NCBI GenBank assembly: GCA_900544305.1
Contig: UQUV01000011.1
Location: 6,766 to 70,765, forward strand
DNA: 64,000 nt
From: an uncultured Porphyromonadaceae bacterium
Lineage (GTDB): Bacteria > Bacteroidota > Bacteroidia > Bacteroidales > Muribaculaceae
Reading direction: 5' to 3'
The translations under genes were made by a program, and so were the position numbers. This document shows positions 9,188 through 18,783 of the stretch, one piece after another. Position 1 is the first letter of the stretch. Each line of letters begins with the position of its first letter. The notes beneath the pieces are model-generated. The model was not told where the DNA came from. It did not search any database and worked only from the letters and a program-made list of their open reading frames with translations.

Positions 9188-11821
9188 ATGAAAATTAAAA
9201 ATTTTTTACTGGGAATGTTAGCAATCAGTAATATGTCTATTTTTGCTGAGAACATTCATAATCCAGTTTTGCCAAATGTTGCGGATGCAGGAGTCTTAAA
9301 ATACAATGGTAAATATTATATTGGCGGTGTTAATACATTTGGTGATTTTTATGTTTCAGAAGATTTGGTTAATTGGGAAGGGCCGGTTCATGTCGTGACG
9401 ATGGACAATGACTGGACTAAAGGAACCGGAGCTAAGAATAATCAAATTCATGCTAATGATATGCTGTATCATAATGGTGAATTTCATTTATATTGGTCAG
9501 TTAATTATTGGGGTAATGATCGTCATGCTGTTCATATTGTCCATGCTCAAAGCGGCAATGTGACAGGTCCGTATGAAGAACCTGAAAAGCGTTGGTGGAT
9601 GGATAACCGCATTGATCCAAAAATTTTTAAAGATGACGATGGACAATTGTATATGTATATGGTTCGTTTTACTGACGGCAATACAATATGGGGTCGTAAA
9701 ATGAAAAATTTACGAGAGTTTTCTGGAGAACCGGTCTGCCAGTTTGCATCTTTACCGGGTACATGGGAAACAATGGATAACAGAGTTGCGGAAGGTCCTT
9801 GGGTATTTAAGTACCGTGACCGTTATTATATGATGTATAATGCAAATCACACTGGGACAGAATGGGGAAACTACCAACTGGGAATTGCGGAGGCTGATTC
9901 ACCTTTAGGTTTTCAACATGGTAATAAATATAGTTATCCGGTATTAGGTTCTAATCAGACAGAATTAGAGGAAAATTATGTTGATGTTCTTCGTTATAGC
10001 ATGATTTATACACCAAATTTTCTATATACGACCGAACAACCGAAGGGAGAATGGATGAGTGCCGGATATGATGCGTCATCTTGGAAATCCGGTTCTTGCG
10101 GATTTGCGTCGAATGAAATAAAAGGTTCTACAGTCAAAAGGTATGGGACAAGTTGGAACACTCCATTTTTATGGTTACGTAAGTCGTTTAGAGTTGAGGA
10201 TATTAATGATAATTTTGCATTAAGAGTAACTCATGACGGTGCTACTAAGATTTATGTCAATGGCAAACTTATTTATGATAAGAAAGGACGTGACTATTGT
10301 ATAGTAAATTTGAGTGAAAAACAAAAGAAAGCTTTTCTTCAAGGAGAAAATATTTTAGCTGTAGAGACATCTAAAGGGGCTTCTAATTATTTTGATGTTG
10401 CATTGTTTGATTTAAAGGATGATGTAGCAGATGATATATTATTTACTCCTGGACAACCGAATATCGTTCGTGGACCGAATGGGTTCGAATGGTGGCTAGT
10501 TTATATGGCGAATAAAAATAATGAACACAGAGGTCAACATATTGACAGAGTTCATTTTTTTGACAAGACACTTTTTGTGGATGGTATAACGGGTCCGAAT
10601 ACAAAAGGTTTTCATCCACTTCCTTCAAAACCAACTTTCTCAAAAATGGAGGAAACTTCTTCTTTTGGAATTGTTCAAGATGTAGCTCCCTCAATGTCTT
10701 ATTTGTTTGAAACCAATATTAAAACAGATAACGATGCCGGTATAATAGCTTGGTGGATTGATGATGAAAACTTTATTCGGGTTGGATTGGATAAAAAATC
10801 AAATTCGTGTCGTTTGGACAAAAAGGAAAATGGAAAGAGCCAAAGTTATAATTATCCTTTGCCCGTGGATTTTCGATGGGGTGTTTACCACCAGTTGAAA
10901 ATTGAGAGAAATGATGCAAATTTGAAAATTTGGTTAGATGAGATTCCTGTGTCTATAGACTCTTTGGAAACGATAATACCACAGGGCATTCGTGGTCAGT
11001 TTGGCGTTTTTGACTGCGACGGAGATGCATTGTTTGCCGGTAGTCTTGCGACAATTGGTTTTGATGATGTCAATATTTGTTTGAAGTCTGGAGAGGAAAG
11101 AATATTTGGTGAATTATTAAAAAACTATGAATACAGTTTCCAGTTATATGGTCTTTCGGATGAAAATATGGCAGGCAGTTATCCTCTGTATATAGATGAA
11201 AAGAATTATATTAAGGCTCTGTTTAACGGTAAAACTGAACAATTGGATGTCATTTGCGTGAAGAAAGGTAAAACAAAATGGCTGAAATCATATCCATTGA
11301 GTAAAAAGAAAACAGTCTATCCTGATGTCAAATATACAGATTTTATTGAAAAAACTTACATGTTTAAAGCTCCTGTTTGGTTGGATTCAATATATATAAG
11401 TAGACATGACGCAGATAATAAGTCTCTTTTTGCCGACAATATGTTTGAATATTTTGATATCGCATACTTGGAAAGCGGTGAATGGCATCCGTTAGAATCG
11501 CAAGCTACGGGTATAGATGCTCACCCTGCATACAATTATTTGACAATCCCAAAACGGAAAGTTGAAGGCTTGCGTTTTATAAATAAAAATGCAACAGATT
11601 TACAACGGCATATTTATAGAATAAGGGTACATGAGCGTTTAAAAGAATCATATAATTTCCGTTCAGTTCGCAATGATGACATGTTGTATCTTTTTGTTGA
11701 CGGAGAGGAAGTTGATGCTTTGAAGATTGATTTTGAAACATCAAAATTCGGTCTATGTTCAGATAACTATAATGCAGATTACAAAGGCATTATGTATTTT
11801 CATGTTAATAATGAACAGTAG
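9188..11821 (+). CDS. GH43-family hydrolase with a binding domain inserted in the propeller
   Basis: 877 residues with a signal peptide. The five-bladed GH43 propeller shows all three expected acidic residues: Asp33 (NVADAGV, base), Asp143 (RIDPKIF, pKa modulator) and Glu202 (VAEGPWVFK, acid). From about residue 250 to 405 the propeller is interrupted by a jelly-roll-like segment (SAGYDASSWKSGSCGFAS ... LWLRKSF ... GENILAVETSKG) like the galactose-binding domains of beta-galactosidases. The propeller then resumes (GPNGFEWWLVYMANK, about 430-475). The C-terminal about 390 residues look like beta-sandwich domains, including a concanavalin-like segment. GH43 enzymes are mostly alpha-L-arabinofuranosidases, beta-xylosidases or galactosidases; the subfamily is not known. 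Confidence 0.85.
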   Translation: MKIKNFLLGMLAISNMSIFAENIHNPVLPNVADAGVLKYNGKYYIGGVNTFGDFYVSEDLVNWEGPVHVVTMDNDWTKGTGAKNNQIHANDMLYHNGEFHLYWSVNYWGNDRHAVHIVHAQSGNVTGPYEEPEKRWWMDNRIDPKIFKDDDGQLYMYMVRFTDGNTIWGRKMKNLREFSGEPVCQFASLPGTWETMDNRVAEGPWVFKYRDRYYMMYNANHTGTEWGNYQLGIAEADSPLGFQHGNKYSYPVLGSNQTELEENYVDVLRYSMIYTPNFLYTTEQPKGEWMSAGYDASSWKSGSCGFASNEIKGSTVKRYGTSWNTPFLWLRKSFRVEDINDNFALRVTHDGATKIYVNGKLIYDKKGRDYCIVNLSEKQKKAFLQGENILAVETSKGASNYFDVALFDLKDDVADDILFTPGQPNIVRGPNGFEWWLVYMANKNNEHRGQHIDRVHFFDKTLFVDGITGPNTKGFHPLPSKPTFSKMEETSSFGIVQDVAPSMSYLFETNIKTDNDAGIIAWWIDDENFIRVGLDKKSNSCRLDKKENGKSQSYNYPLPVDFRWGVYHQLKIERNDANLKIWLDEIPVSIDSLETIIPQGIRGQFGVFDCDGDALFAGSLATIGFDDVNICLKSGEERIFGELLKNYEYSFQLYGLSDENMAGSYPLYIDEKNYIKALFNGKTEQLDVICVKKGKTKWLKSYPLSKKKTVYPDVKYTDFIEKTYMFKAPVWLDSIYISRHDADNKSLFADNMFEYFDIAYLESGEWHPLESQATGIDAHPAYNYLTIPKRKVEGLRFINKNATDLQRHIYRIRVHERLKESYNFRSVRNDDMLYLFVDGEEVDALKIDFETSKFGLCSDNYNADYKGIMYFHVNNEQ

Positions 11822-11845
11822 AAATACAGAATATCAATAGGAAAA

Positions 11846-11884
11846 GAATGGTACGAGGTTTAGAAAAACTTCGTACCATTGTTC
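11846..11884 (+). terminator. Terminator between GH43 and HTCS genes
   Basis: The inverted repeat AATGGTACGAG / CTTCGTACCATT (one mismatch), with an A-rich loop, is followed by GTTC. The stem is strong but the T-run is poor. Confidence 0.6.
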
Positions 11885-11939
11885 ATATTCTTGTTACGAC
11901 TTTCAATGCTTTTCACTATTTTTGATAAAAAATACTCTT

Positions 11940-14900
11940 ATGCAGAAATTTAGTAGTGTTTTATTGATTTTGACATTTTTGCTAATGGGCTGTTTTGTTG
12001 CGGTTAGTGGAAGTGATTATCGTTTTGTTCATATAACCAGTAAAGAGGGATTGCCCCATCAGCAGGTTGAAGCGATGGCTTTTGATAATAAGGGCTATTT
12101 GTGGATTGGCACTCGAAACGGGTTGTCTCGTTATGATGGTTATTCTATCAAAACTTATTATAACGATCCATCTGATTCAACATCTCTTTGTCATAATTTT
12201 GTTAGGGCTTTGTATTTTGATTCTAAAAACAGATTGTGGATAGGTACACCAAAGGGCATTTGCCGTTTTCAAGAGGATTCTGAGGATTTTAAGGTATATC
12301 GCACTACTGATGTTGCTACTATTATTGAAAATGTGAATGGTCGAGTATTTTGCTCAGGAGCGGAATTGTATGTTTACGATGAGAAGAGAGATGATTTCGA
12401 ACTGATAAAACGAAGTAATCCCGAATATGTAGTATCTATGGCTGCAGATGTAAAGGGTCGATTGTTTGTGGCAACAAATAGTTCAATATCTTACTATGAC
12501 TCGTCTCTTTCGAAAACTACACAAATTGATTCAAAATATTTTGCGGATTTCTTGACAGGGGTTGATGGTATTGTTCCGTTAAAATTTGATGAAAAAGGTA
12601 GGTTGTGGGTTGGACGAAACGGAAAGGGAATCTCATGTGTTGATTTGACAACAGGCGAGCAACGGATTTATGAAGCCGAAGTAATATCTGACGGCACTGT
12701 TAGAGTTATCGCTGAAGACCATGAGAATAATATTTGGTTGGGTACGGAGAAAGGTATAACGGTAATTGAACCGGATGGGAATATTGATATTATACGTCAA
12801 AATTTTGTGGATAAAAATAAATTGAATGATAATGCCATTTATTCAATTATAGCAGACAAGAATGATAATATTTGGATAGGAACTTATTTTGGTGGAATTA
12901 ATATATTATTGAAAAATAATGATTTGTTTAAATGGATAGAGCCTGGGTATTCGAATCAGAATGTTCGCGGAAAAGCTGTGCGGGAGATGATAGAATTGCA
13001 GAATGGCTTTCTTTGGATTGCTACGGAAGATGGTGGTATTAACATATATGATAAAAATAAGAATCAGATTGAACCATTTGACCGTATCCCTGATTTAGGA
13101 CACAATGTTCATTGTTTGTATTTTGATAAAACGACAGATGAACTTTGGATAGGAACGTTTCGTAATGGATTGTTTTGTTACAATCTGAAAACTGGAAGAT
13201 ATGAACGTTATTTGCCGGGAGAGCGTACAGGGTTGGAATCGGATGCTATTTTTTCAATAACAAAACAAGGTGAAAAATTGTGGGTTGGAACAACTCATGG
13301 ATTGCGTTATTTTGATATTTTACAGAAAAAATTTTGTAAAGTGAATCATCCGATATTAGACACTTTTTTTATTTATTGTCTATTGGTTGACAGTGATGGT
13401 AATTTATGGGTCGGTACTAACAATCAAGGGTTATATTGTATTGATAGCTCTACTAATGAAATTAAGGGATGGACAGCTGATTCACAGACAAATTTAGGAG
13501 ATGACTACATAACTTGTCTTTATCAGGACTCAAATAATAAAATATGGTTGGGTACTAATAATGACGGATTACATTACATAGATCCTCTTGATTTAAAAAT
13601 TAAATCGTTGGATAACGAGCTGTCATTATTTCGAAATTCTATTTGTAGTATAATTGAAGATAAAATCGGTAATTTGTGGGTCAGTACCAGTCGTGGATTG
13701 TATAAATATAATATTCGAGAGAAGAAATTGATTAGATATACAACCGAAGATGGACTTCCTACTAACCAATTTAATTTCGATTCGTCTATTTTGGCTCAAG
13801 ATGGCAAATTATATTGGGGTAGTGTCAATGGGTTGATTGCTTTTGATCCGGAAGTCCTAAAAAGTAATAAAGGACCATTTCCTGTTCATTTAGGACATTT
13901 GACAATAGATAATGAAGTGATAACTGTAAACAGTGAAAATTCTCCACTTACTGCTGCTCTTGATGATATGGATACGATTGTATTGTCTTACGATCAGTCG
14001 CGATCATTTAGTATTGATTATCTGGCAGTTTCTTTGGATAATGCGCGCTCTTTGGAATATCAGGTATGTTTGGAGGGGGTTGACAAAGGTTGGCGAAATG
14101 CTGGGCAGGAGCGGAAGTTCGTTGGTTTGAAACTTTCTCCGGGAACCTATCGTTTGAAAATTAGGGCGAATAATTCAAATGTTGGATGGGAAAATGCGCC
14201 AGTAAAAGTTTTGACTATTGTGATTCGCCCACCATTCTATCTTTCAATATGGGCATACATTATTTATGTGCTGATATTGATTGCGTTGTTATTTATTGCA
14301 TACCGTATTTTCTCAATTCGTTTGCATGAGAAAAATGCTATAAGAATGGCTAAAATTGAAAAAGATAAATTGGAGGAGATGAATAAGGAAAAAATCGAAT
14401 TTTTTACAACAGTGTCTCATGAGTTAAAAACTCCATTGTCTTTGATAGTAGCACCTCTAAAATATATTTCCCAACAGAAAGAATTGGGAGAAGAATCCGA
14501 GAAGCGGTTGGAGATTGCAATTAAGAACACTAACAAAATGGTGGGAATTATTGATGAATTGGTTACTTTCAATAAAGTGGAATCGGGAAATTCCCAGTTC
14601 TTTTTGCAGGAAGGAAATCCTTTGGATTTTATAGAAAATACAGCAATGTTGTTTAAAGAAAATGCTGAGCAAAAAAATATATCGCTTTTTATACATTGTG
14701 AAAATAACGGTGAGGATGTTTGGTTTTCTCCGCTTTATGTTGAACGAATTACGAACAATTTGCTTTCGAATGCTTTGAAATTTACTCCGGCGAATGGAAA
14801 AGTTGTTGTTAAAGCAGAGATTCTGAATAAACTTGATGGTTATATTTATTTACGTATTGAGGTAAGTGATACAGGCATAGGTATAGTAAAAGAAGAAATT

Positions 14901-15983
14901 CAAAATATTTTCTCAAAATATTATCAAACGAAACGAGGACATAATGTAAACAATAAAGGTTGGGGGATTGGATTGGCATTGGTTAAGAGGTTGACGGAAA
15001 TACATAAAGGTTCAATTTCTGTTGATAGCACTATAGGAAAGGGCAGTTCTTTTGTCGTATATTTAAATGTTTCGGCAGAGGCGTTCGATCCTAAGGTGTG
15101 TATTAGTGGAGATAAGACGATTGTTCCTCTTAGCAAATATGTCTATGATGAACCATCCGATTCTGGTAATTCTGAGAAAACAGATTCCGATGTGGTTGTG
15201 AAAGATGATAAATTATCGATTTTGATTGTTGAAGATAACAAGGAATTGTTGCAGTTCTTGGTGGACTATTTTTCATCTGGTTATAATGTATATACTGCAG
15301 AAAACGGAGCAGAGGCATTGGAGGTTGCACATAAATCCCCAATACAATTTGTTGTTTCTGATGTAATGATGCCTGTAATGGATGGATTTGTGCTGTGTCA
15401 GACTTTGAAAAACGATATACAAACGTCTCATATTCCTGTCATTTTGTTGACTGCAAAAAATGATACGGAGGATGTTGTTAAAGGATATGAAAGTGGTGCA
15501 GAGGCGTATGTCCCGAAACCTTTTGATCCTCAAATTTTGGAGTTGCAAATGAAAAATATTATGAGGACTCGTAGAATGCAGCAGGAACAAATAATCAATG
15601 CCGAGAATCCAGACATGGAAGAAACTTCATTGAGTAAATTTGATAAAGAGTTTATTAGCCAGATAAACGAATTGATTGATGAAAATTTGGATAATAATGA
15701 TTTTTCAATCACATTTATAACTCAACAACTGGGAATAAGCCGCAGCCTACTTCATGTTAAAATGAAGAATTTGTTGAATATTTCAACTGGTGACTATATA
15801 CGAAAAAAACGATTGAATAAAGCCTGTTCATTTTTGGAAGAAGGATACAATGTGTCCGAGACTGCATACCGGACCGGATTTTCTGACCCGAATTATTTTT
15901 CTAAAACCTTTAAGAAAGAGTTCGGAATGACACCGACAGAGTATTTAGATAGTAAAAAGGTGCAAGCTAATAAATCGAAGTGA
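11940..15983 (+). CDS. Hybrid two-component system sensor/response regulator (HTCS)
   Basis: 1347 residues, typical for an HTCS. The ATG at 11940 is preferred to a TTG at 11922 because it begins directly with the signal sequence (MQKFSSVLLILTFLLMG). Domains in order: two beta-propellers of 'two-component regulator propeller' repeats (LWIGTRNGLSRYDG and many similar), Y_Y_Y domain (about 690-755), one transmembrane helix (about 769-792), HisKA with phospho-acceptor His827 (TVSHELKTPLS), HATPase with SDTGIGI and GWGIGLAL, receiver with Asp1141 (VVSDVMMPVMDGF), and a C-terminal AraC-type DNA-binding domain (about 1240-1345). The periplasmic propellers bind a breakdown oligosaccharide and the AraC domain activates PUL genes. 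Its position inside the PUL makes it the obvious activator of the flanking genes. Confidence 0.96.
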   Translation: MQKFSSVLLILTFLLMGCFVAVSGSDYRFVHITSKEGLPHQQVEAMAFDNKGYLWIGTRNGLSRYDGYSIKTYYNDPSDSTSLCHNFVRALYFDSKNRLWIGTPKGICRFQEDSEDFKVYRTTDVATIIENVNGRVFCSGAELYVYDEKRDDFELIKRSNPEYVVSMAADVKGRLFVATNSSISYYDSSLSKTTQIDSKYFADFLTGVDGIVPLKFDEKGRLWVGRNGKGISCVDLTTGEQRIYEAEVISDGTVRVIAEDHENNIWLGTEKGITVIEPDGNIDIIRQNFVDKNKLNDNAIYSIIADKNDNIWIGTYFGGINILLKNNDLFKWIEPGYSNQNVRGKAVREMIELQNGFLWIATEDGGINIYDKNKNQIEPFDRIPDLGHNVHCLYFDKTTDELWIGTFRNGLFCYNLKTGRYERYLPGERTGLESDAIFSITKQGEKLWVGTTHGLRYFDILQKKFCKVNHPILDTFFIYCLLVDSDGNLWVGTNNQGLYCIDSSTNEIKGWTADSQTNLGDDYITCLYQDSNNKIWLGTNNDGLHYIDPLDLKIKSLDNELSLFRNSICSIIEDKIGNLWVSTSRGLYKYNIREKKLIRYTTEDGLPTNQFNFDSSILAQDGKLYWGSVNGLIAFDPEVLKSNKGPFPVHLGHLTIDNEVITVNSENSPLTAALDDMDTIVLSYDQSRSFSIDYLAVSLDNARSLEYQVCLEGVDKGWRNAGQERKFVGLKLSPGTYRLKIRANNSNVGWENAPVKVLTIVIRPPFYLSIWAYIIYVLILIALLFIAYRIFSIRLHEKNAIRMAKIEKDKLEEMNKEKIEFFTTVSHELKTPLSLIVAPLKYISQQKELGEESEKRLEIAIKNTNKMVGIIDELVTFNKVESGNSQFFLQEGNPLDFIENTAMLFKENAEQKNISLFIHCENNGEDVWFSPLYVERITNNLLSNALKFTPANGKVVVKAEILNKLDGYIYLRIEVSDTGIGIVKEEIQNIFSKYYQTKRGHNVNNKGWGIGLALVKRLTEIHKGSISVDSTIGKGSSFVVYLNVSAEAFDPKVCISGDKTIVPLSKYVYDEPSDSGNSEKTDSDVVVKDDKLSILIVEDNKELLQFLVDYFSSGYNVYTAENGAEALEVAHKSPIQFVVSDVMMPVMDGFVLCQTLKNDIQTSHIPVILLTAKNDTEDVVKGYESGAEAYVPKPFDPQILELQMKNIMRTRRMQQEQIINAENPDMEETSLSKFDKEFISQINELIDENLDNNDFSITFITQQLGISRSLLHVKMKNLLNISTGDYIRKKRLNKACSFLEEGYNVSETAYRTGFSDPNYFSKTFKKEFGMTPTEYLDSKKVQANKSK

Positions 15984-16037
15984 ACAATTATCCTTGTTTT
16001 GTGGACATGTTTACCCTTAGAATGCTGTATAATACGA

Positions 16038-16045
16038 TACTTTTG
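16038..16045 (+). promoter_or_regulatory. Putative -7 box for the epimerase-GH43 unit
   Basis: TACTTTTG fits the Bacteroidales -7 consensus TAnnTTTG and lies 24 bp before the ATG of the epimerase gene. No clear TTTG is seen at the -33 position, so the site may depend on an activator. Confidence 0.45.
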
Positions 16046-16069
16046 CATATAAACTAATACAATATAATT

Positions 16070-17197
16070 ATGAAAAAACTATTCCTACCTATTATCCTGT
16101 TAGGCTTGCTGTCTTGCAAAAACGATGGCTCAGACATTATTTTAATGAATGCGGATAATTTTAAAACAACAATTGATGGTAAATCTGTAGATTTATATAC
16201 TTTAAAGTCGGAAAGTGGAATGGTAATGCAAGTTACCAATTTTGGCGCTCATGTCGTTTCACTGTGGACTGCAGATAATAAAGGTGCGTTTGATGACGTG
16301 GTTTTAGGTCATAAGTCCTTAGATGAGTATATGAATTATAAAGGTGAGCGTTTTATTGGCTGTGTGGTTGGACGCTATGCCAATAGAATTGCAGATGGAA
16401 AGTTTGTGATTGATAGTATTGTTTACAATGTTCCGAAGAATAATAACGGACAAAGTTTGCATGGTGGTTTAAAAGGTTTGGATCAGGTTGTTTGGAATGT
16501 AGACACTGTAGGTTCTGATATGATTCGTTTGTCATATTTGTCTCCGGATGGAGAGGAGGGGTATCCTGGTAATTTAGCTATACAGATGACATATTCCTTG
16601 ACAGCTGATAATGCTTTTAAAATAGAATATTCGGCTACAACTGATAAGTCAACTTTTGTAAATTTGTCAAATCATAGCTTTTTTAATTTGAAAGGTGAAG
16701 GAAATGGTACTATTAATGATCATTTGTTGGCTATAAATGCAGATTCTATTACTCCTATTGATGAAGTTATGATTCCAACTGGAGAATTGATGTCTGTTGA
16801 TGGAACTCCTTTTGATTTTAGACACGCACAACTTATAGGACAACGTGTGAATGAAGAAAATGAACAATTGAAAAATGGTAGTGGGTATGATCATAATTGG
16901 GTATTGAATAAGCAGATGCCAGGTGCTATTGAATTAGCAGCTTCTGTTTATGAGCCACAGAGTGGTCGTCTTTTAGAGGTTTATACCGATCAGCCTGGTT
17001 TGCAATTTTATGGAGGAAATTTCTTCGATGGAACTGGGAATGGAAAATATGGTGCTACGTACAATTACCGTGAAGCATTCGCATTGGAAACGCAGAAATT
17101 CCCTGATAGCCCGAATCAACCGAATTTCCCATCAACACTATTAAAACCGGGAGAAGTTTATCATCATGTTTGTATATATAAATTTTCTGTAAAATAA
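16070..17197 (+). CDS. galM: Aldose 1-epimerase, lipoprotein type
   Basis: 375 residues. It interconverts the alpha and beta anomers of sugars released by the PUL enzymes. A lipobox (GLLSCKND) shows export and lipid anchoring, as is common for PUL-linked epimerases. Family motifs are visible: GRYANRIADGKF, SLHGGLKGLDQVVW, the His-containing NLSNHSFFNLKG, GYDHNWVLNK and, near the C-terminus, the catalytic Glu region EAFALETQKFPDSPNQ. It is followed after 37 bp by a GH43 gene in the same direction. Confidence 0.92.
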   Translation: MKKLFLPIILLGLLSCKNDGSDIILMNADNFKTTIDGKSVDLYTLKSESGMVMQVTNFGAHVVSLWTADNKGAFDDVVLGHKSLDEYMNYKGERFIGCVVGRYANRIADGKFVIDSIVYNVPKNNNGQSLHGGLKGLDQVVWNVDTVGSDMIRLSYLSPDGEEGYPGNLAIQMTYSLTADNAFKIEYSATTDKSTFVNLSNHSFFNLKGEGNGTINDHLLAINADSITPIDEVMIPTGELMSVDGTPFDFRHAQLIGQRVNEENEQLKNGSGYDHNWVLNKQMPGAIELAASVYEPQSGRLLEVYTDQPGLQFYGGNFFDGTGNGKYGATYNYREAFALETQKFPDSPNQPNFPSTLLKPGEVYHHVCIYKFSVK

Positions 17198-17234
17198 TTA
17201 GAGGTTAATTGTTAACGCGGATAATTCATTATAT

Positions 17235-18206
17235 ATGAAAAATCAAATTTTTATATTTTTATTGTTGTCTTGTGTTTTTTCTGTGTATGCACAAGACGAT
17301 GAGATTTATTTTGCGGATCCTACGATTTTTGTAGAAAATGGAAAATACTATATGACGGGGACAATCGGTAATGGACCAAAAGGATTTGCTCTTTTAGAAT
17401 CTAAAGATTTGAAGCATTGGAATACATGTGATGGTTCTGCCTATTGTATGATATTAAGTCCAGGAACGACAACGTTTGGAACGGATATGTTTTGGGCTCC
17501 CCAAATTTTAAAAGATAATGGAAATTATTATTTAACATATTCGGCAAATGAGCAAACAGCGTTGGTAAAATCGGAATCTTTATATGGTCCATATGTGGGG
17601 GTGACTTCAAATGTTCAGCCAATTGATGGCTCTGAAAAAAATATTGATTCATTCATTTTTAAAGATGATGACGGAACATATTATTTGTATCATGTGCGCT
17701 TTAATCATGGTAATTATATATGGGTCGCGGAATTTGATGTTGAAAAGGGCATAGTTAAATCAGAGACATTAAAACAGTGCCTTGATTATACTGAGAAATG
17801 GGAAAAGACAGATAACAATCTGTGGGATCCTATAATGGAAGGGCCAACAGTGATAAAAATGGATGGAATGTATTATATGTTTTATTCGGCAAACCATTTT
17901 TTGAATAAAGATTATGCCGTTGGTTATGCAACAGCGAAATCTCCAATGGGTCCATGGACAAAATATGAAGGGAATCCGATTATTCATCGTAATATTGTGG
18001 GAGAAAATGGTTCAGGGCACGGTGACTTTTTTGTCGGTTTGGATGGTAAGCCTTATTACGTTTATCATGTCCATTATTCTGATACAGAAGCTACACCGCG
18101 TCGAACTCGTATCGTCCCATTGAAAATTAAAAAGAATAAGCACAACGGCTTAAGAGAGATTTCTGTTGATGAAGATAATGTAATTGTACCAATTATTAGT
18201 AGATAA
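17235..18206 (+). CDS. Compact secreted GH43-family hydrolase
   Basis: 323 residues: a signal peptide (cut near VYAQ) and a single five-bladed propeller with no accessory domain. The three GH43 acidic residues are present: Asp28 (YFADPTIF), Asp138 (NIDSFIFKDDDG) and Glu202 (IMEGPTVIK). The segment GSGHGDFFVGLDGKPYYVYH near the C-terminus carries the His that usually coordinates the active-site ion. It is likely an exo-acting arabinofuranosidase or xylosidase completing saccharification in the periplasm or at the surface. It is the last gene of the PUL and is followed by a strong terminator. Confidence 0.88.
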   Translation: MKNQIFIFLLLSCVFSVYAQDDEIYFADPTIFVENGKYYMTGTIGNGPKGFALLESKDLKHWNTCDGSAYCMILSPGTTTFGTDMFWAPQILKDNGNYYLTYSANEQTALVKSESLYGPYVGVTSNVQPIDGSEKNIDSFIFKDDDGTYYLYHVRFNHGNYIWVAEFDVEKGIVKSETLKQCLDYTEKWEKTDNNLWDPIMEGPTVIKMDGMYYMFYSANHFLNKDYAVGYATAKSPMGPWTKYEGNPIIHRNIVGENGSGHGDFFVGLDGKPYYVYHVHYSDTEATPRRTRIVPLKIKKNKHNGLREISVDEDNVIVPIISR

Positions 18207-18275
18207 GTACGTTGTGCAGGGTAGGATGTACATGCTTAAAATCGAAGCATACAACATGTGTTTTGGATGAGGTTG

Positions 18276-18311
18276 TAAAAACTGGGTAGAATTCATTTCT
18301 ACCCAGTTTTT
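18276..18311 (+). terminator. Terminator at the end of the PUL
   Basis: A near-perfect 15-16 bp stem AAAAACTGGGTAGAA / TTCTACCCAGTTTTT with a short loop is followed by T residues. It is A/T symmetric and could work in both directions. The stretch from here to 18440 contains no recognisable gene. Confidence 0.9.
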
Positions 18312-18442
18312 AGCATATATAATATTTTGTGTTAATGCAAGATTTATCTGACACTTTGCATTTAAACAGGATGCTTCGTCTATTTGGTGAAAAAATGTCC
18401 GGTGTTGTTGCTTTTGGCTACCCTTTGGCTACCTGATTAAAT

Positions 18443-18480
18443 ACAAATGCCTTACAATCAAACGATTGCAAGGCATTTGT
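18443..18480 (-). terminator. Hairpin downstream of tRNA-Leu
   Basis: A 17-bp inverted repeat (ACAAATGCCTTACAATC / GATTGCAAGGCATTTGT, one mismatch, loop AAAC) lies 2 bp beyond the tRNA 3' end in the tRNA's direction. It probably terminates the tRNA transcript, although no long T-run follows on the minus strand. Confidence 0.6.
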
Positions 18481-18482
18481 AG

Positions 18483-18566
18483 TACTCGGAGCGGGACTCG
18501 AACCCGCACAGCCGCAATGGCCAAAGGATTTTAAGTCCTTCGTGTCTACCATTCCACCATCCGAGC
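18483..18566 (-). tRNA. tRNA-Leu (anticodon TAA)
   Basis: The reverse complement folds as a class II tRNA: acceptor GCTCGGA / TCCGAGT, D-stem GTG/CAC with GAATGGTAGA loop, anticodon stem AAGGA/TCCTT with loop CTTAAAA (anticodon TAA at 18531-18533), a long variable arm, and T-stem GCGGG/CCCGC with loop TTCGAGT. The discriminator is A and CCA is not encoded. The first acceptor pair is G1-T72 rather than G-C, which is unusual but tolerated. Confidence 0.95.
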
Positions 18567-18729
18567 CGCTATTTTCGTGCAGGGCACTTTTAGTGAAAAA
18601 GCGTGGCAAAGTTAATGATTCTATCCGGTATGTGCAAATTTTAATGTGTAAATTCTTGCTTTTGCAGGAAATAAGGCTTTGTATCGGTGGGTTATTGAAA
18701 ATAAAAGTTAAATGTTGTAGTTATGAAAT

Positions 18730-18746
18730 ATTTTCCCTAGGAAAAT
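18730..18746. promoter_or_regulatory. Operator 1 of the redox operon (MarR candidate)
   Basis: A perfect inverted repeat ATTTTCC-CTA-GGAAAAT lies at the upstream edge of the promoter, overlapping the first base of the -33 TTTG. It has the size and symmetry of MarR-family sites. A second copy lies 54 bp downstream, and the operon's last gene encodes a MarR protein, so autoregulation is the natural reading. Confidence 0.65.
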
Positions 18747-18777
18747 TTGTCTGAATGGAAAATATGATTTACATTTG
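18746..18777 (+). promoter_or_regulatory. Promoter of the redox operon
   Basis: TTTG at 18746-18749 and TACATTTG at 18770-18777 are separated by 20 bp, matching the Bacteroidales -33/-7 consensus. Transcription should start near 18784, inside the second operator. Confidence 0.75.
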
Positions 18778-18783
18778 CAATAT

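Noticed and set aside
11922..11939. TTG start for the HTCS gene
   Set aside because: The ATG at 11940 gives a clean signal peptide; the six extra residues add nothing.
18412..18433. Tandem TTTGGCTACC repeats next to the tRNA-Leu, possibly an attachment-site remnant
   Set aside because: No integrase, second copy or element boundary is visible in the window, and the repeat does not match the tRNA 3' end.
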